From positions 558,001 to 622,000 of the forward strand of contig ABHI01000002.1 of assembly GCA_000171875.1 (NCBI GenBank): a DNA stretch of 64,000 bases, in the 5' to 3' direction. A program made the translations under genes and the position numbers. Positions within the stretch are counted from its first letter, which is position 1. Each line of letters begins with the position of its first letter. The notes under the pieces are model-generated. The model made no database searches, was not told where the DNA came from, and saw nothing but the letters and a program-made list of their open reading frames with translations. This document shows, piece by piece, positions 18,249 to 28,739 of the stretch. Source of the stretch: Flavobacteriales bacterium ALC-1. GTDB taxonomy: Bacteria > Bacteroidota > Bacteroidia > Flavobacteriales > Flavobacteriaceae.

Positions 18249-20264
18249 TTGGCAACAACAGAAACCAACATATTAAACAGATTGTACTTCGTGGCAGGCT
18301 GCATGTTTGTCTTTGCTTTGGCTGTAGTATTTAAGCTATGTAGTATACAGTTTATTCAAGGAGATGAATATAGAGCGTTAGCAGAAAAACGCACCATAAA
18401 AGATTTTCCGATTCCTGCAAATCGAGGTAATGTATATTCTGCAGATGGGAGTTTACTGGCGACGTCTATTCCAAAATACGACATAAGAATTGATGCAATA
18501 CAAGCTAAGGATGTTGTATTCGAAAAGTATTTAAATGCCTTGGCAGATTCGCTTCATGTTTATAAAGGAAAATCAGCATCATACTACAAAGATATAATCC
18601 GTAAAGCACGAAAGAATAAGAATAGATATTTCCTTTTAGCGCGAAATATTAGTTATTCAGATTATATAAGAATGCGAAATTTTCCATTGTTAAATCTTGG
18701 TGCAATTAAAGGGGGTTTAATTGTTGAGCAAACCACCAGAAGAGAACATCCAATGGGAGAAATTGCTGCGCGTTCAATTGGTTACGAACGTATTGATGAA
18801 AATAATTATGCAACAAGAGTTGGTCTTGATGGTGCGTTTGGAGAAAAGTATTTAAAAGGGAATGATGGTAAACGTCTCAAACAAAAAATTGGAAATGGAC
18901 AATGGAAGCCTATCGCAGATTTTGACCAAATAGAACCAAAGGATGGTTATGACATTTATACGACGTTAGATGTTAATATCCAAGATATTGCTCATCATGC
19001 TTTATTGGCACAATTAGAAAAATACAAAGCTGATCATGGTTGTGTAGTTGTAATGGAGGTTGAGACTGGTGAAATTAAAGCAATATCTAACTTAGGGATA
19101 AATAAAAATGGTCATTACTATGAACGATTAAATTATGCTGTAGGAGAGAGTCACGAACCTGGTTCAACTTTCAAACTCGTCGCATTAACTGCTGCTTTAG
19201 AGGATAAGGTTATTGATACAAGTGATGTAGTTGATACAGAAAAAGGAATATTGTCTTTTTATGGGAATAAGGTAAGGGATTCTAAGACTGGTGGTTATGG
19301 TAAAATAACTGTCTCGGAAGCTTTTGAGGTCTCTTCTAATACAGGTATTGTTAAAGCAATTGATAGAGCTTATAGAAATAAGCCTAGCAAATTTATTGAT
19401 AGGTTATATAAGATGAACCTTAATGATAGCTTGGATTTGCCGATAATTGGAGAGCCAAGTCCTATAATACCAGACCCAAGAATTAAAAATGGGAGATGGA
19501 GTGGTATTGCATTACAGTGGATGGCATACGGTTATGGAGTGTCCTTTACTCCATTACAAACTTTAACATTTTACAATGCTATTGCAAATAATGGGGAAAT
19601 GGTTAGACCTCGTTTTTTAAAGGAAGTAAAAGAGTATGATAGAGTTATTGTTCCATTTAAAAAAGAGATTATAAATCCTAAAATATGTTCTGCTGAAACA
19701 GTTAAAAAAGTTAAGCAATTATTGAAAAATGTTGTAGAAAAAGATCATGGTACTGGTCATAAGCTTTATGCTGAAAATTTTTCAATGGCAGGAAAAACAG
19801 GGACATGTCAAAAAGACTATGTAGATAAGGATAGATTAAATTATATATCATCTTTTGCTGGTTTCTTTCCTGCAGACAATCCTAAGTACTCATGTATTGT
19901 AGTTATTCATGAGCCAGATAAAAGTGTTGGGTATTACGGAGCAGATGTTTCTGGTCCAGTTTTTAAACGGATTGCTCAAAAAATATATACAGATACACCA
20001 ATTATAGATGAAGTAAAAACTCTAGACTTTAAGAATAATTTGGTGAATAAAGATTTTGAAAACTACTACGAAAACTCTCGTAAATATAAAGAGTTAATGC
20101 CAAGTGTGGTTGGTATGCCAGCAATGGATGCCATAGCCTTACTTGAAAATTTGCAAGTTGATGTTAAGGTGAAGCTGAATGGTAGTGGTACTATAAAAAA
20201 GCAGTCTGTTGAAAGACATCAAAAGTTAAAACCAAATCAAACAATAGTCTTAGACGCATCATGA
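18249..20264 (+). CDS. ftsI: penicillin-binding protein 3, septal transpeptidase FtsI with PASTA domain
   Basis: Class B penicillin-binding protein cross-linking septal peptidoglycan. N-terminal membrane anchor at about 12-35, dimerisation domain, then transpeptidase domain with SxxK at Ser306-Lys309 (GSTFK), SxN at 362-364 and KTG at Lys516 (AGKTGTC). A C-terminal PASTA segment (about 615-670, starting MPSVVGMPAMDA) is typical of Bacteroidota FtsI. The start is TTG at 18249, 3 bases after the ftsL stop; no ATG is available nearby. Length 671 aa is normal for this group. Confidence 0.95.
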   Translation: MATTETNILNRLYFVAGCMFVFALAVVFKLCSIQFIQGDEYRALAEKRTIKDFPIPANRGNVYSADGSLLATSIPKYDIRIDAIQAKDVVFEKYLNALADSLHVYKGKSASYYKDIIRKARKNKNRYFLLARNISYSDYIRMRNFPLLNLGAIKGGLIVEQTTRREHPMGEIAARSIGYERIDENNYATRVGLDGAFGEKYLKGNDGKRLKQKIGNGQWKPIADFDQIEPKDGYDIYTTLDVNIQDIAHHALLAQLEKYKADHGCVVVMEVETGEIKAISNLGINKNGHYYERLNYAVGESHEPGSTFKLVALTAALEDKVIDTSDVVDTEKGILSFYGNKVRDSKTGGYGKITVSEAFEVSSNTGIVKAIDRAYRNKPSKFIDRLYKMNLNDSLDLPIIGEPSPIIPDPRIKNGRWSGIALQWMAYGYGVSFTPLQTLTFYNAIANNGEMVRPRFLKEVKEYDRVIVPFKKEIINPKICSAETVKKVKQLLKNVVEKDHGTGHKLYAENFSMAGKTGTCQKDYVDKDRLNYISSFAGFFPADNPKYSCIVVIHEPDKSVGYYGADVSGPVFKRIAQKIYTDTPIIDEVKTLDFKNNLVNKDFENYYENSRKYKELMPSVVGMPAMDAIALLENLQVDVKVKLNGSGTIKKQSVERHQKLKPNQTIVLDAS

Positions 20265-21724
20265 TGATACTAAAAGACATATTGTACAAGGTTACTATTA
20301 ATGCAGTTGTTGGGAGCACAAGTGTTTCTGTAAATAAGATTGAATTCGATTCGCGACAAATACAGGTCAATGATGTTTTTGTGGCAATTTCTGGAACAGT
20401 GACTGATGGTCATAGATACATAGATCGTGTGATAGATGCTGGTGCAACCACTATAGTTTGTGAAGTGCTTCCAGAAGCCCTTAAAGATGATGTTACATAT
20501 ATCGAAGTTGCTAATTCTAATAAAGCCTTGGCTTATATGGCAGCCAATTTTTACGAGCATCCTTCAGAAAATTTAAAGCTTATTGGTGTTACTGGTACAA
20601 ATGGTAAAACTACTGTATCTAGTTTATTGTATCAACTATTTAAGAAAGCAGGCTATAAAGTTGGATTGTTGTCTACAGTAAAAATCATGGTAGATACTAC
20701 AACTTATAAAGCGACACATACAACACCAGATTCATTGACTATCAATAGGTATTTAAAACAGATGAATGATGAAGGTGTAGAGTTTTGTTTTATGGAAGTG
20801 AGCTCTCATGGTATTCATCAAAGCAGAACAGAAGGTTTAAGGTTTACAGGTGGAATATTCACCAACCTGTCTCACGACCATTTAGATTATCACGACACAT
20901 TTGCAGAATATAGAGATGTCAAAAAACTATTTTTTGATCAGTTACCAAAAGATGCATTTGCCTTGTCTAATATGGATGATAAGAATGGTTTAGCAATGCT
21001 TCAGAATACGCAAGCAAAAAAATACACTTATGCTTTAAAGAACTACGCAGATTATAGAGCGCAGATTCTAGAAAATGAGTTTAGTGGATTGTTGTTAAAA
21101 GTTAATGATAGTGAGTTGTGGACACGATTAATAGGAAGTTTTAATGCTTATAACATTTTAGCGATTTACGGAACAGCTGAATTATTAGGCTTAGAAAAAG
21201 ATGAAATCCTAAGGTTAATAAGTGAGCTCGAAAATGTGTCTGGACGCTTTCAGTACTTCATTTCGGATGAAAAAATCACTGCAGTTGTTGATTATGCTCA
21301 TACTCCTGATGCTTTAAAAAATGTCCTTGAGACTATAAATAATATTAGAACTAAGAATGAAGAGTTAATCACAGTTGTTGGTTGTGGAGGAGATAGAGAT
21401 AAAACAAAGCGACCAAAAATGGCACATATTGCCTCAACATTGAGTACTAAAGTAATTTTTACTAGTGATAACCCAAGAAGTGAAGTGCCAGAGACTATAA
21501 TTGAGGATATGGAAAAAGGGGTTGAGCCTCAAAATTTTAAAAAAACCTTATCAATTACAGATAGAAAACAAGCAATTAAAACAGCCTGCCAAATGGCAGA
21601 TACAAGGGATATAATTCTAATTGCTGGAAAAGGACATGAAACCTACCAAGAAATTAAAGGAGAACGCTTTGATTTTGATGATTATAAAACCGTTCAAGAG
21701 CTATTAAAACAATTACAAAAATAG
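20261..21724 (+). CDS. murE: UDP-MurNAc-L-Ala-D-Glu:meso-diaminopimelate ligase MurE
   Basis: Mur ligase adding the third stem-peptide residue, ATP-dependent, cytoplasmic, 487 aa. The ATP loop is GVTGTNGKTTVSSLL, and the substrate-specificity motif is DNPR at 403-406 (TSDNPRSE), which in characterised MurE enzymes marks meso-diaminopimelate rather than lysine. Start could be ATG 20261 or 20264; both overlap the ftsI stop codon. Confidence 0.95.
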   Translation: MMILKDILYKVTINAVVGSTSVSVNKIEFDSRQIQVNDVFVAISGTVTDGHRYIDRVIDAGATTIVCEVLPEALKDDVTYIEVANSNKALAYMAANFYEHPSENLKLIGVTGTNGKTTVSSLLYQLFKKAGYKVGLLSTVKIMVDTTTYKATHTTPDSLTINRYLKQMNDEGVEFCFMEVSSHGIHQSRTEGLRFTGGIFTNLSHDHLDYHDTFAEYRDVKKLFFDQLPKDAFALSNMDDKNGLAMLQNTQAKKYTYALKNYADYRAQILENEFSGLLLKVNDSELWTRLIGSFNAYNILAIYGTAELLGLEKDEILRLISELENVSGRFQYFISDEKITAVVDYAHTPDALKNVLETINNIRTKNEELITVVGCGGDRDKTKRPKMAHIASTLSTKVIFTSDNPRSEVPETIIEDMEKGVEPQNFKKTLSITDRKQAIKTACQMADTRDIILIAGKGHETYQEIKGERFDFDDYKTVQELLKQLQK

Positions 21725-21728
21725 ATAG

Positions 21729-22970
21729 ATGCTATATTATTTATTTGAATATTTAGAACAACAATTCCAATTTCCTGGGGCATCACTCTTTGGTTTCTTA
21801 ACCTTTAGAGCTGCTGTGGCAATTATTTTGTCATTATTAATTTCTACAATTTATGGTAAACGTATTATTCGATTTTTGCAAAAACAACAAGTTGGTGAAA
21901 CTATTCGTGATTTAGGATTAGATGGACAGGTTGAAAAAGCTGGAACACCAACAATGGGTGGGATAATTATCATTCTTGCAACATTGATTCCAGTATTACT
22001 GTTAGCGAAACTTGAAAACATCTATATCATTCTACTTATCGTAACTACGCTTTGGATGGGGACGATTGGATTTATTGATGACTATATCAAAAAATTTAAA
22101 AACGATAAAGAAGGTTTAAAAGGTAAATTCAAAGTACTTGGTCAAGTTGGTTTAGGAATTATAGTTGGTGCAGCACTATTCTTTCATAAGGATGTTACTA
22201 TAAAAGAAAAACTACCTGTTGAACAGCAAAAAGTGCTCTTGGCTGAAAACCCTGATTTACCAGCAGCTAAGTTGTTTGATGTTGAAGAGAAATCAACCAA
22301 AACGACAATTCCTTTTGTAAAAAATAACGAGTTTGATTATTCGGATTTAATCACGTGGATAAATCCAGGTTTAGAAAAATATGCTTGGATTATTTTTATT
22401 CTAGTAACAATAATAATAGTTACAGCGGTTTCCAATGGAGCAAATTTAACTGATGGAATAGATGGATTGGCAGCAGGAACTTCAGCTATAGTAGTATTGA
22501 CTTTAGGGATTTTCGCATGGATTTCTGGTAACATCATTTTTTCAGAGTACTTGGATATTATGTACATCCCAAGGGTTGAAGAAATCACAATATACATTGC
22601 GGCATTTGTAGGAGCTTTAATAGGGTTTTTATGGTATAACACATATCCTGCTCAAGTTTTTATGGGTGACACAGGAAGTCTAACTATCGGTGGAATTATA
22701 GCAGTTATTGCTATAGCAGTTAGAAAAGAGTGGCTAATACCTGTGTTGTGTGGAATTTTCTTAGCAGAGAATTTATCGGTAATGCTACAAGTAAGTTATT
22801 TCAAATACACAAGGAAAAAATATGGTGAGGGTAGACGGATTTTTAAAATGTCTCCTTTACATCATCATTATCAGAAATTAGGATATCACGAAAGTAAAAT
22901 TGTAACACGGTTTTGGATTGTTGGCATTTTATTAGCCATTATCTCAATTGTGACATTGAAAATTAGATAA
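21729..22970 (+). CDS. mraY: phospho-N-acetylmuramoyl-pentapeptide transferase
   Basis: Polytopic membrane enzyme transferring phospho-MurNAc-pentapeptide to undecaprenyl phosphate (lipid I synthesis), 413 aa. Signature pieces: [16 protein letters not shown], the aspartate pair in [36 protein letters not shown] and the HHHYQKLG near the C-terminus. An insert of about 60 residues between helices (around 150-210) is longer than in E. coli but common in Bacteroidota. It overlaps murD by one base (TAATG). Confidence 0.96.
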   Translation: MLYYLFEYLEQQFQFPGASLFGFLTFRAAVAIILSLLISTIYGKRIIRFLQKQQVGETIRDLGLDGQVEKAGTPTMGGIIIILATLIPVLLLAKLENIYIILLIVTTLWMGTIGFIDDYIKKFKNDKEGLKGKFKVLGQVGLGIIVGAALFFHKDVTIKEKLPVEQQKVLLAENPDLPAAKLFDVEEKSTKTTIPFVKNNEFDYSDLITWINPGLEKYAWIIFILVTIIIVTAVSNGANLTDGIDGLAAGTSAIVVLTLGIFAWISGNIIFSEYLDIMYIPRVEEITIYIAAFVGALIGFLWYNTYPAQVFMGDTGSLTIGGIIAVIAIAVRKEWLIPVLCGIFLAENLSVMLQVSYFKYTRKKYGEGRRIFKMSPLHHHYQKLGYHESKIVTRFWIVGILLAIISIVTLKIR

Positions 22971-24301
22971 TGAAGCGATTAGTGATTCTTGGTGGTGGAG
23001 AAAGTGGAGTAGGCACTGCGCTTTTAGGAAAAGCAAAAGGATACGAAGTATTTGTATCCGATAAAGGAAGAATTAAAGAGAAATACAAAGACGTTCTTTT
23101 AAATAATGAGATTGAATTTGAAGATGAAAAGCATACGGAATCAAAAATTCTGAATGCTGATATCATTATGAAAAGCCCTGGAATTCCAGATAAAGTGGAT
23201 TTGGTAAAAGAAATTCATAAAGCTGGTATTAAAGTGGTTTCTGAGATTGAATTTGCATCAAAATTTACTAATGCAACCTTAGTGGCTATAACTGGAAGTA
23301 ATGGAAAAACAACTACGGCAACATTAACCCATCATCTGTTAAAACAAGAATTAAGTGTTGGCTTGGCTGGAAACATAGGTGACAGTTTTGCGAAACAAGT
23401 ACTTGATGAGGATTATAAAAATTATGTTTTAGAGATCAGTAGTTTTCAATTAGATGATATTATAGATTTCAAACCAAAGATTGCAGTTCTGACCAACATC
23501 ACACCAGATCATTTAGATAGGTATGATTACAAGTTTGAAAATTATATCGCTTCTAAGTTTAGAGTTGTAGAAAACCAAACAGAAGATGATTATTTTATTT
23601 ACGATAGTGATGATCAAGTCATTGAAGAATGGTTGCAAAACAATTCAATTCAATCTAAAAAACTGCCTTTTTCATTGACAAAAGTTGTTGAACAGGGTGC
23701 ATACATAGATAATAATAACATAATAATAACAATAGATAATAACCAAATAATTATGCCAACAGAAAACATCACATTAGAAGGAAAACATAATGTAAAAAAT
23801 GCAATGGCAGCATCTACTGTGGCGCATTTACTTAAAATTAGAAAGCAAACGATTCGCGAAAGCCTGGAAAATTTTCAAGGAGTTGAGCATCGTTTAGAGC
23901 ATGTGCTAAAAATTAATAAAGTACAGTATATCAATGACTCTAAGGCTACTAATGTTAATGCAACATATTTTGCATTAGATAGTATGGATGCACCCACGGT
24001 TTGGATTGTTGGTGGTGTAGATAAAGGAAACGATTATAAAGAATTATTTCCGTTTGTAAACGAAAAAGTAAAAGCAATTATTTGTCTTGGTGTTGATAAT
24101 GCAAAACTGTTTGAAGCTTTTGGAAATATGGTTGATGTTATTATAGAAACAGAGTATATGAGTGAAGCAGTAAAGATTGCTTATAAAGTAGCAAACACTG
24201 GAGATAATGTATTGTTATCACCTGCTTGCGCTAGCTTTGATTTATTCGAAAATTATGAAGATCGTGGACGTCAATTTAAAAATGCTGTACGTAATTTATA
24301 G
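22970..24301 (+). CDS. murD: UDP-MurNAc-L-alanine--D-glutamate ligase
   Basis: Mur ligase adding D-glutamate, 443 aa. It has the N-terminal Rossmann-like UDP site (ILGGGESGVGTALLG), ATP loop AITGSNGKTTTATLTHHLL, NITPDHLDRYD and C-terminal LSPACASFDLFENYEDRGRQF, which is diagnostic of MurD. After its stop an 89-base spacer with hairpin repeats separates it from ftsW, the longest gap inside the dcw cluster upstream of ftsZ. Confidence 0.95.
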   Translation: MKRLVILGGGESGVGTALLGKAKGYEVFVSDKGRIKEKYKDVLLNNEIEFEDEKHTESKILNADIIMKSPGIPDKVDLVKEIHKAGIKVVSEIEFASKFTNATLVAITGSNGKTTTATLTHHLLKQELSVGLAGNIGDSFAKQVLDEDYKNYVLEISSFQLDDIIDFKPKIAVLTNITPDHLDRYDYKFENYIASKFRVVENQTEDDYFIYDSDDQVIEEWLQNNSIQSKKLPFSLTKVVEQGAYIDNNNIIITIDNNQIIMPTENITLEGKHNVKNAMAASTVAHLLKIRKQTIRESLENFQGVEHRLEHVLKINKVQYINDSKATNVNATYFALDSMDAPTVWIVGGVDKGNDYKELFPFVNEKVKAIICLGVDNAKLFEAFGNMVDVIIETEYMSEAVKIAYKVANTGDNVLLSPACASFDLFENYEDRGRQFKNAVRNL

Positions 24302-24311
24302 CGAGTTACTA

Positions 24312-24376
24312 TTCCTGTTAAAACAAGGAGTCCACAGTAAGAATAATAATAAAGTAAGTTCCTGCCTTCGCAGGAA
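24312..24376. repeat. paired REP-like hairpins between murD and ftsW
   Basis: Two inverted-repeat units lie in the 89-base spacer. The first (24312-24330) has TTCCTGT facing ACAAGGAG, imperfect. The second (24359-24376) is TTCCTGC-CTTC-GCAGGAA, a perfect 7-bp stem. Similar CCTGCxxxxGCAGG elements recur between genes in many bacteria. They could partly terminate or process the division-operon mRNA between mur and fts parts. Confidence 0.55.
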
Positions 24377-24390
24377 AGACAAAGAGAGAA

Positions 24391-25581
24391 ATGCAAAATA
24401 TATTTACACAAATAAAAGGAGATAGAGCCATTTGGGCTATAGCCACACTATTGGCTATTTTTTCCTTTTTGCCTGTGTATAGTGCTGCTAGTAACTTGGT
24501 AAATATTAATGGAGGTAATACCTTCTCTTTCTTTGTAAAACATTTTATGCATTTGGCATTAGGGTTTGCTATAATGTTTGGCATACATAAAGTGCCTTAT
24601 AAATATTTTAGAGGTTTATCTATGGTTATGGTGCCAATAGTTTTTGTTTTGCTCTTGGTAACGATGCTTCAAGGTACTACTATTGAAGGTGCAAATGCAA
24701 GCCGATGGATACAAATTCCTATAGTGAATATGTCTTTTCAGACTTCCACATTAGCAGCAGTAGTATTGATGGTATATGTGGCGCGTTATTTATCTAAAGT
24801 TAGAGATAAAAAAATAAGCTTTAAGGAAACAATTTTGCCTCTTTGGGCGCCTGTATTCTTAATCTTAGTGCTTATTCTTCCTGCTAATTTCTCAACTACA
24901 GCTATCATTTTTACAATGATTATGATGTTAGCTTTTATAGGTGGTTACCCAGTAAAATACCTTTTGATTGTTATAGGAACTGGTTTAGCTGCACTTACAA
25001 TGTTCATTTTAATAGCGAAGGCATTCCCAGAGCAAATGCCAAATCGAGTGGATACTTGGATGAGCCGCATAGAAAATTTTGCTAATGGGGAAGATACCGA
25101 AGCGGATTATCAAATAGAAAGAGCAAAAACAGCGATTGCCTCAGGAGGAATTCAAGGTGTTGGCCCTGGGAAAAGTGTGCAAAAGAATTTTTTGCCACAA
25201 TCGTCTTCAGATTTTATTTTTGCAATCATTATAGAAGAATATGGATTAATCGGCGGTTTATTTTTATTAATTCTCTATTCGTGGCTATTATTTAGAATAG
25301 TCATTGTATCTCAAAAATCAGATACCATTTTCGGGAAATTATTAGTGCTTGGAGTTGGTTTGCCGATTGTATTTCAGTCTCTTATTAATATGGCAGTTGC
25401 TGTAGAATTATTTCCAGTTACTGGTCAAACATTACCATTGATAAGTAGTGGAGGAACATCTATTTGGATGACATGCTTGGCAATAGGAATCATATTGAGT
25501 GTAAGCGCAAAACGACAAGAGCTTAAAGATAAAGAAGAAGATTCAGATAATCCATTAGATATATTAAGTGAAACAATTTAA
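24391..25581 (+). CDS. ftsW: FtsW, septal peptidoglycan glycosyltransferase (SEDS family)
   Basis: SEDS-family membrane polymerase that works with FtsI, 396 aa with about ten helices. Recognisable stretches are [17 protein letters not shown], the catalytic-loop region [33 protein letters not shown] and [14 protein letters not shown]. Start ATG 24391 lies just after the hairpin repeat. Stop overlaps the murG start (TAATG). Confidence 0.95.
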   Translation: MQNIFTQIKGDRAIWAIATLLAIFSFLPVYSAASNLVNINGGNTFSFFVKHFMHLALGFAIMFGIHKVPYKYFRGLSMVMVPIVFVLLLVTMLQGTTIEGANASRWIQIPIVNMSFQTSTLAAVVLMVYVARYLSKVRDKKISFKETILPLWAPVFLILVLILPANFSTTAIIFTMIMMLAFIGGYPVKYLLIVIGTGLAALTMFILIAKAFPEQMPNRVDTWMSRIENFANGEDTEADYQIERAKTAIASGGIQGVGPGKSVQKNFLPQSSSDFIFAIIIEEYGLIGGLFLLILYSWLLFRIVIVSQKSDTIFGKLLVLGVGLPIVFQSLINMAVAVELFPVTGQTLPLISSGGTSIWMTCLAIGIILSVSAKRQELKDKEEDSDNPLDILSETI

Positions 25582-26678
25582 TGAGTAACTATAAATTCAT
25601 ATTATCAGGAGGAGGAACAGGAGGACATATTTATCCTGCGGTTGCTATTGCAGACGAATTAAAGTCGCGTTATCCTAATGCTGAGTTTTTATTTGTTGGT
25701 GCTTCTGACCGTATGGAAATGGATAAAGTGCCACAAGCTGGTTATAAAATTGAAGGCTTGTGGATTTCTGGTATTCAACGAAAATTGACATTGAGAAACA
25801 TGATATTTCCATTTAAGTTAATATCTAGCCTATTGCGTTCAAGAAAAATTGTAAAAGCATTTAAACCTGATGCTGTTATCGGAACAGGTGGTTTTGCTAG
25901 TGGTCCATTATTGCAAATGGCGACTTCAAAGAAGATCCCGAGTTTAATCCAAGAACAGAATTCTTATCCTGGAGTTACTAATAAACTGCTTGGGAAAAAA
26001 GTAAATACAATTTGTGTTGCTTATGAAGGTTTAGAAAAATTCTTTCCTAAGGAAAAAATAAGATTAACAGGAAACCCAATTCGTAAAGATTTATTAGAAG
26101 TAAAAAGTAAACATATTGAAGGGAAAGACGCCTTCAAGTTAATACATAGCAAACACACACTTCTAGTGCTTGGTGGAAGTTTAGGTGCAAGACGAATTAA
26201 TCAACTTATAGAAGCCAATATAGACACTTTTAAGGGGTTGAAAGTACAAGTGATTTGGCAATGTGGAAAACTCTATTATAATCAGTATAAACAGTACAAT
26301 CAATGTGATAATGTGCAAGTGCATGCCTTTTTAAACAATATGGATATGGCATATGCTGCTGCAGATGTTATCATTTCTAGAGCTGGAGCAATTTCAGTTT
26401 CAGAATTATGTATTGTGGGTAAGCCTACAATTTTTATTCCATCACCAAATGTGGCTGAAGATCATCAAACAAAAAATGCAAAAGCCATTGCAGATAAGAA
26501 TGCGGCAATTTTGATTAGAGAAAAAGATTTAGATACTGACTTTAAGAATGTGTTTTCAGATTTAATTTCAAACGAAGAAAGAAGATCAGAGTTAAGTAAA
26601 AATATTGAAACTCTAGCATTAGTTAATGCTACGAATGATATTGTAGATGAAGTTGAAAAATTATTAAAAACTAAATGA
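25581..26678 (+). CDS. murG: UDP-GlcNAc:lipid I N-acetylglucosaminyltransferase
   Basis: GT28 enzyme converting lipid I to lipid II at the inner face of the membrane, 365 aa. Signatures: [17 protein letters not shown] at the N-terminus, [34 protein letters not shown], and [11 protein letters not shown] in the nucleotide-binding part. Overlaps ftsW by 1 base and murC by 4 (ATGA), as expected for a tightly coupled operon. Confidence 0.97.
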   Translation: MSNYKFILSGGGTGGHIYPAVAIADELKSRYPNAEFLFVGASDRMEMDKVPQAGYKIEGLWISGIQRKLTLRNMIFPFKLISSLLRSRKIVKAFKPDAVIGTGGFASGPLLQMATSKKIPSLIQEQNSYPGVTNKLLGKKVNTICVAYEGLEKFFPKEKIRLTGNPIRKDLLEVKSKHIEGKDAFKLIHSKHTLLVLGGSLGARRINQLIEANIDTFKGLKVQVIWQCGKLYYNQYKQYNQCDNVQVHAFLNNMDMAYAAADVIISRAGAISVSELCIVGKPTIFIPSPNVAEDHQTKNAKAIADKNAAILIREKDLDTDFKNVFSDLISNEERRSELSKNIETLALVNATNDIVDEVEKLLKTK

Positions 26679-28027
26679 ATTTAAAAGCTATAAATAATGT
26701 CTATTTTATTGGTATCGGTGGTATTGGTATGAGTGCTTTGGCGCGTTATTTTGTAGCAAATGGAAAGCAAGTTGCTGGTTATGATAAAACAGCAACAGAA
26801 ATTACTAAGTCATTGCAAGATCTAGGAGTTGCTATTCACTTTAATGATGATGTTGCAGAAATTGATTCAAGATATTTAAATCCAGAATCAACATTAGTGG
26901 TTTACACACCTGCTATTCCGAATAGTCATTCAGAATTAAACTATTTTAGAGATAGTAATTTCAAAGTTTTAAAGCGTTCGGCAGTATTAGGTAAAATCAC
27001 AAAACAAACTACTTGTTTGGCTATTGCTGGCACACATGGCAAAACTACAACAACGAGTATTCTTGGCCATTTGCTAAATGAGTGTAATGTATCTATGACT
27101 GCATTTCTTGGAGGCATAAGTGAGAATTACAATTCAAACCTAATCTTAAACGGAACAGATGTTACGGTTGTGGAAGCTGACGAATTTGATCGTTCATTTT
27201 TAACGCTATCACCTGATATAGCATGCATTACTTCAATGGATGCAGATCATCTAGATATTTATGGAGATGCTTCAGAACTTATAAAATCGTTCAAGGATTT
27301 TACAGAATGTATAAAACCTAATGGAAAATTATTTGTTAGAAATGGATTGCCATTAGAAGGTATTACTTATGGTATTGAAGATGATTCAGACTATAGTGCT
27401 CAAAACGTAAAAATAAAGAATGGAAGTTATGTGTTTGATATGCAAACACCTGATGGAATATATAAAGATTTTCAATTTAACCTACCTGGTAGACATAATC
27501 TGTCGAATGCAATAATAGCCTTGGCGATGGCTGTTGACTTTGGTTGCCCTTACAACCAGCTCGCCAAGGGATTAGCATCTTATAAAGGTGTTAAACGTAG
27601 ATTTACTTATCAGATTAAAACAGAAGATTTTGTCTTTATTGATGACTATGCACATCACCCTGAAGAAATTAATGCAGTACATCAAGCAGTAAGAGAGATG
27701 TATCCAGACAGGAAAGTGCTCGCTGTTTTTCAACCGCATTTGTATACTAGAACTAGAGATTTTATAGATGGTTTTGCTGAAAGCCTTTCAAAATTTGATG
27801 AATTATTACTGTTAGATATTTATCCTGCTAGAGAATTGCCAATAGAAGGTGTGACCTCTAGTTGGATATTAAATAAAGTTGAAAATTCTAGTAAAAAATT
27901 AATTCAAAAATCAGAGTTGATAGATGAAATTAAAAAATCTGATGCTCAAGTAGTATTAACTATTGGAGCAGGAGATATAGGAGAGGAAGTAAAATATATA
28001 AAAGAAGTATTTAGCGTTGCGAATTAA
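26675..28027 (+). CDS. murC: UDP-N-acetylmuramate--L-alanine ligase
   Basis: First Mur ligase of the stem peptide, 450 aa. Motifs: [16 protein letters not shown] (UDP-sugar site), [17 protein letters not shown] (ATP loop), [23 protein letters not shown] and [11 protein letters not shown]. It overlaps ftsQ by 11 bases. With murE, murD and murG here, only murF and ddl of the cytoplasmic steps are missing from the cluster; in Flavobacteria these normally lie elsewhere. Confidence 0.96.
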   Translation: MNLKAINNVYFIGIGGIGMSALARYFVANGKQVAGYDKTATEITKSLQDLGVAIHFNDDVAEIDSRYLNPESTLVVYTPAIPNSHSELNYFRDSNFKVLKRSAVLGKITKQTTCLAIAGTHGKTTTTSILGHLLNECNVSMTAFLGGISENYNSNLILNGTDVTVVEADEFDRSFLTLSPDIACITSMDADHLDIYGDASELIKSFKDFTECIKPNGKLFVRNGLPLEGITYGIEDDSDYSAQNVKIKNGSYVFDMQTPDGIYKDFQFNLPGRHNLSNAIIALAMAVDFGCPYNQLAKGLASYKGVKRRFTYQIKTEDFVFIDDYAHHPEEINAVHQAVREMYPDRKVLAVFQPHLYTRTRDFIDGFAESLSKFDELLLLDIYPARELPIEGVTSSWILNKVENSSKKLIQKSELIDEIKKSDAQVVLTIGAGDIGEEVKYIKEVFSVAN

Positions 28028-28736
28028 TTATAACTATATAAAAATCATTGGTTTAATACTTATTGTAGGTGGGTTATTTGCGTTTTCTAATACGAGAAAC
28101 AGTAAGAGGGAAATAGTTGTGCAGCCACCAAAATTCTTAGGCGAGAACAAATTATTCATTACAGAAGAGACTGTTAGTAAATTGTTAATACAAAATCAGC
28201 AACCCGTTACGGAACAGTCTAAAGAAATTATAGATTTGAACGAATTAGAAGTTGCCCTAAATTCTAATCCAATGATAAAGGAAGCAGAAGTGTTTATGTC
28301 AGTAAACGGTGTGCTTTCAGCAGAAATTGAACAAAAAAGACCTGTTGCAAGAGTCAATACAAATGCATCATATTATATAGATGATGAAGGATTCTTTATG
28401 CCTTTGTCTTCTAATTATTCTGCAAGAGTACCACTTGTTACAGGTAATATTAAGAAAGATAAACTCGAAATAGTTTTTCAATTTGCTAAAGCTGTTGATG
28501 AAGATGAATTCTTAAAAAAGCATGTCATTGAGATTCGTCAGAATGACGATAAAACCATTGATTTTAAAATACGTAAAAGTGATTTTACAGTTCAGTTAGG
28601 AACTTTAAAAAAACTAGATAAGAAGATAAATAATTTTAAAGCCTTTTATCAAAAAGCTTTAAAAGATAAAATTTTAGATAGCTACAAGGTTGTGAATCTA
28701 AAATTTGATAAACAAGTTATATGCACCAAAAAGTAA
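28017..28736 (+). CDS. ftsQ: cell division protein FtsQ
   Basis: A 239-residue bitopic divisome protein: membrane helix at about 8-25 (IKIIGLILIVGGLFAFS), then a POTRA-like region (about 45-110, with PMIKEAEVFMSVNGVLSAEI) and a beta domain. Together with position between murC and ftsA this supports FtsQ/DivIB. The start is TTG at 28017 inside the murC coding sequence; no ATG is available before the helix. FtsQ bridges FtsL/FtsB and FtsA. Confidence 0.9.
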   Translation: MRINYNYIKIIGLILIVGGLFAFSNTRNSKREIVVQPPKFLGENKLFITEETVSKLLIQNQQPVTEQSKEIIDLNELEVALNSNPMIKEAEVFMSVNGVLSAEIEQKRPVARVNTNASYYIDDEGFFMPLSSNYSARVPLVTGNIKKDKLEIVFQFAKAVDEDEFLKKHVIEIRQNDDKTIDFKIRKSDFTVQLGTLKKLDKKINNFKAFYQKALKDKILDSYKVVNLKFDKQVICTKK

Positions 28737-28739
28737 ACT

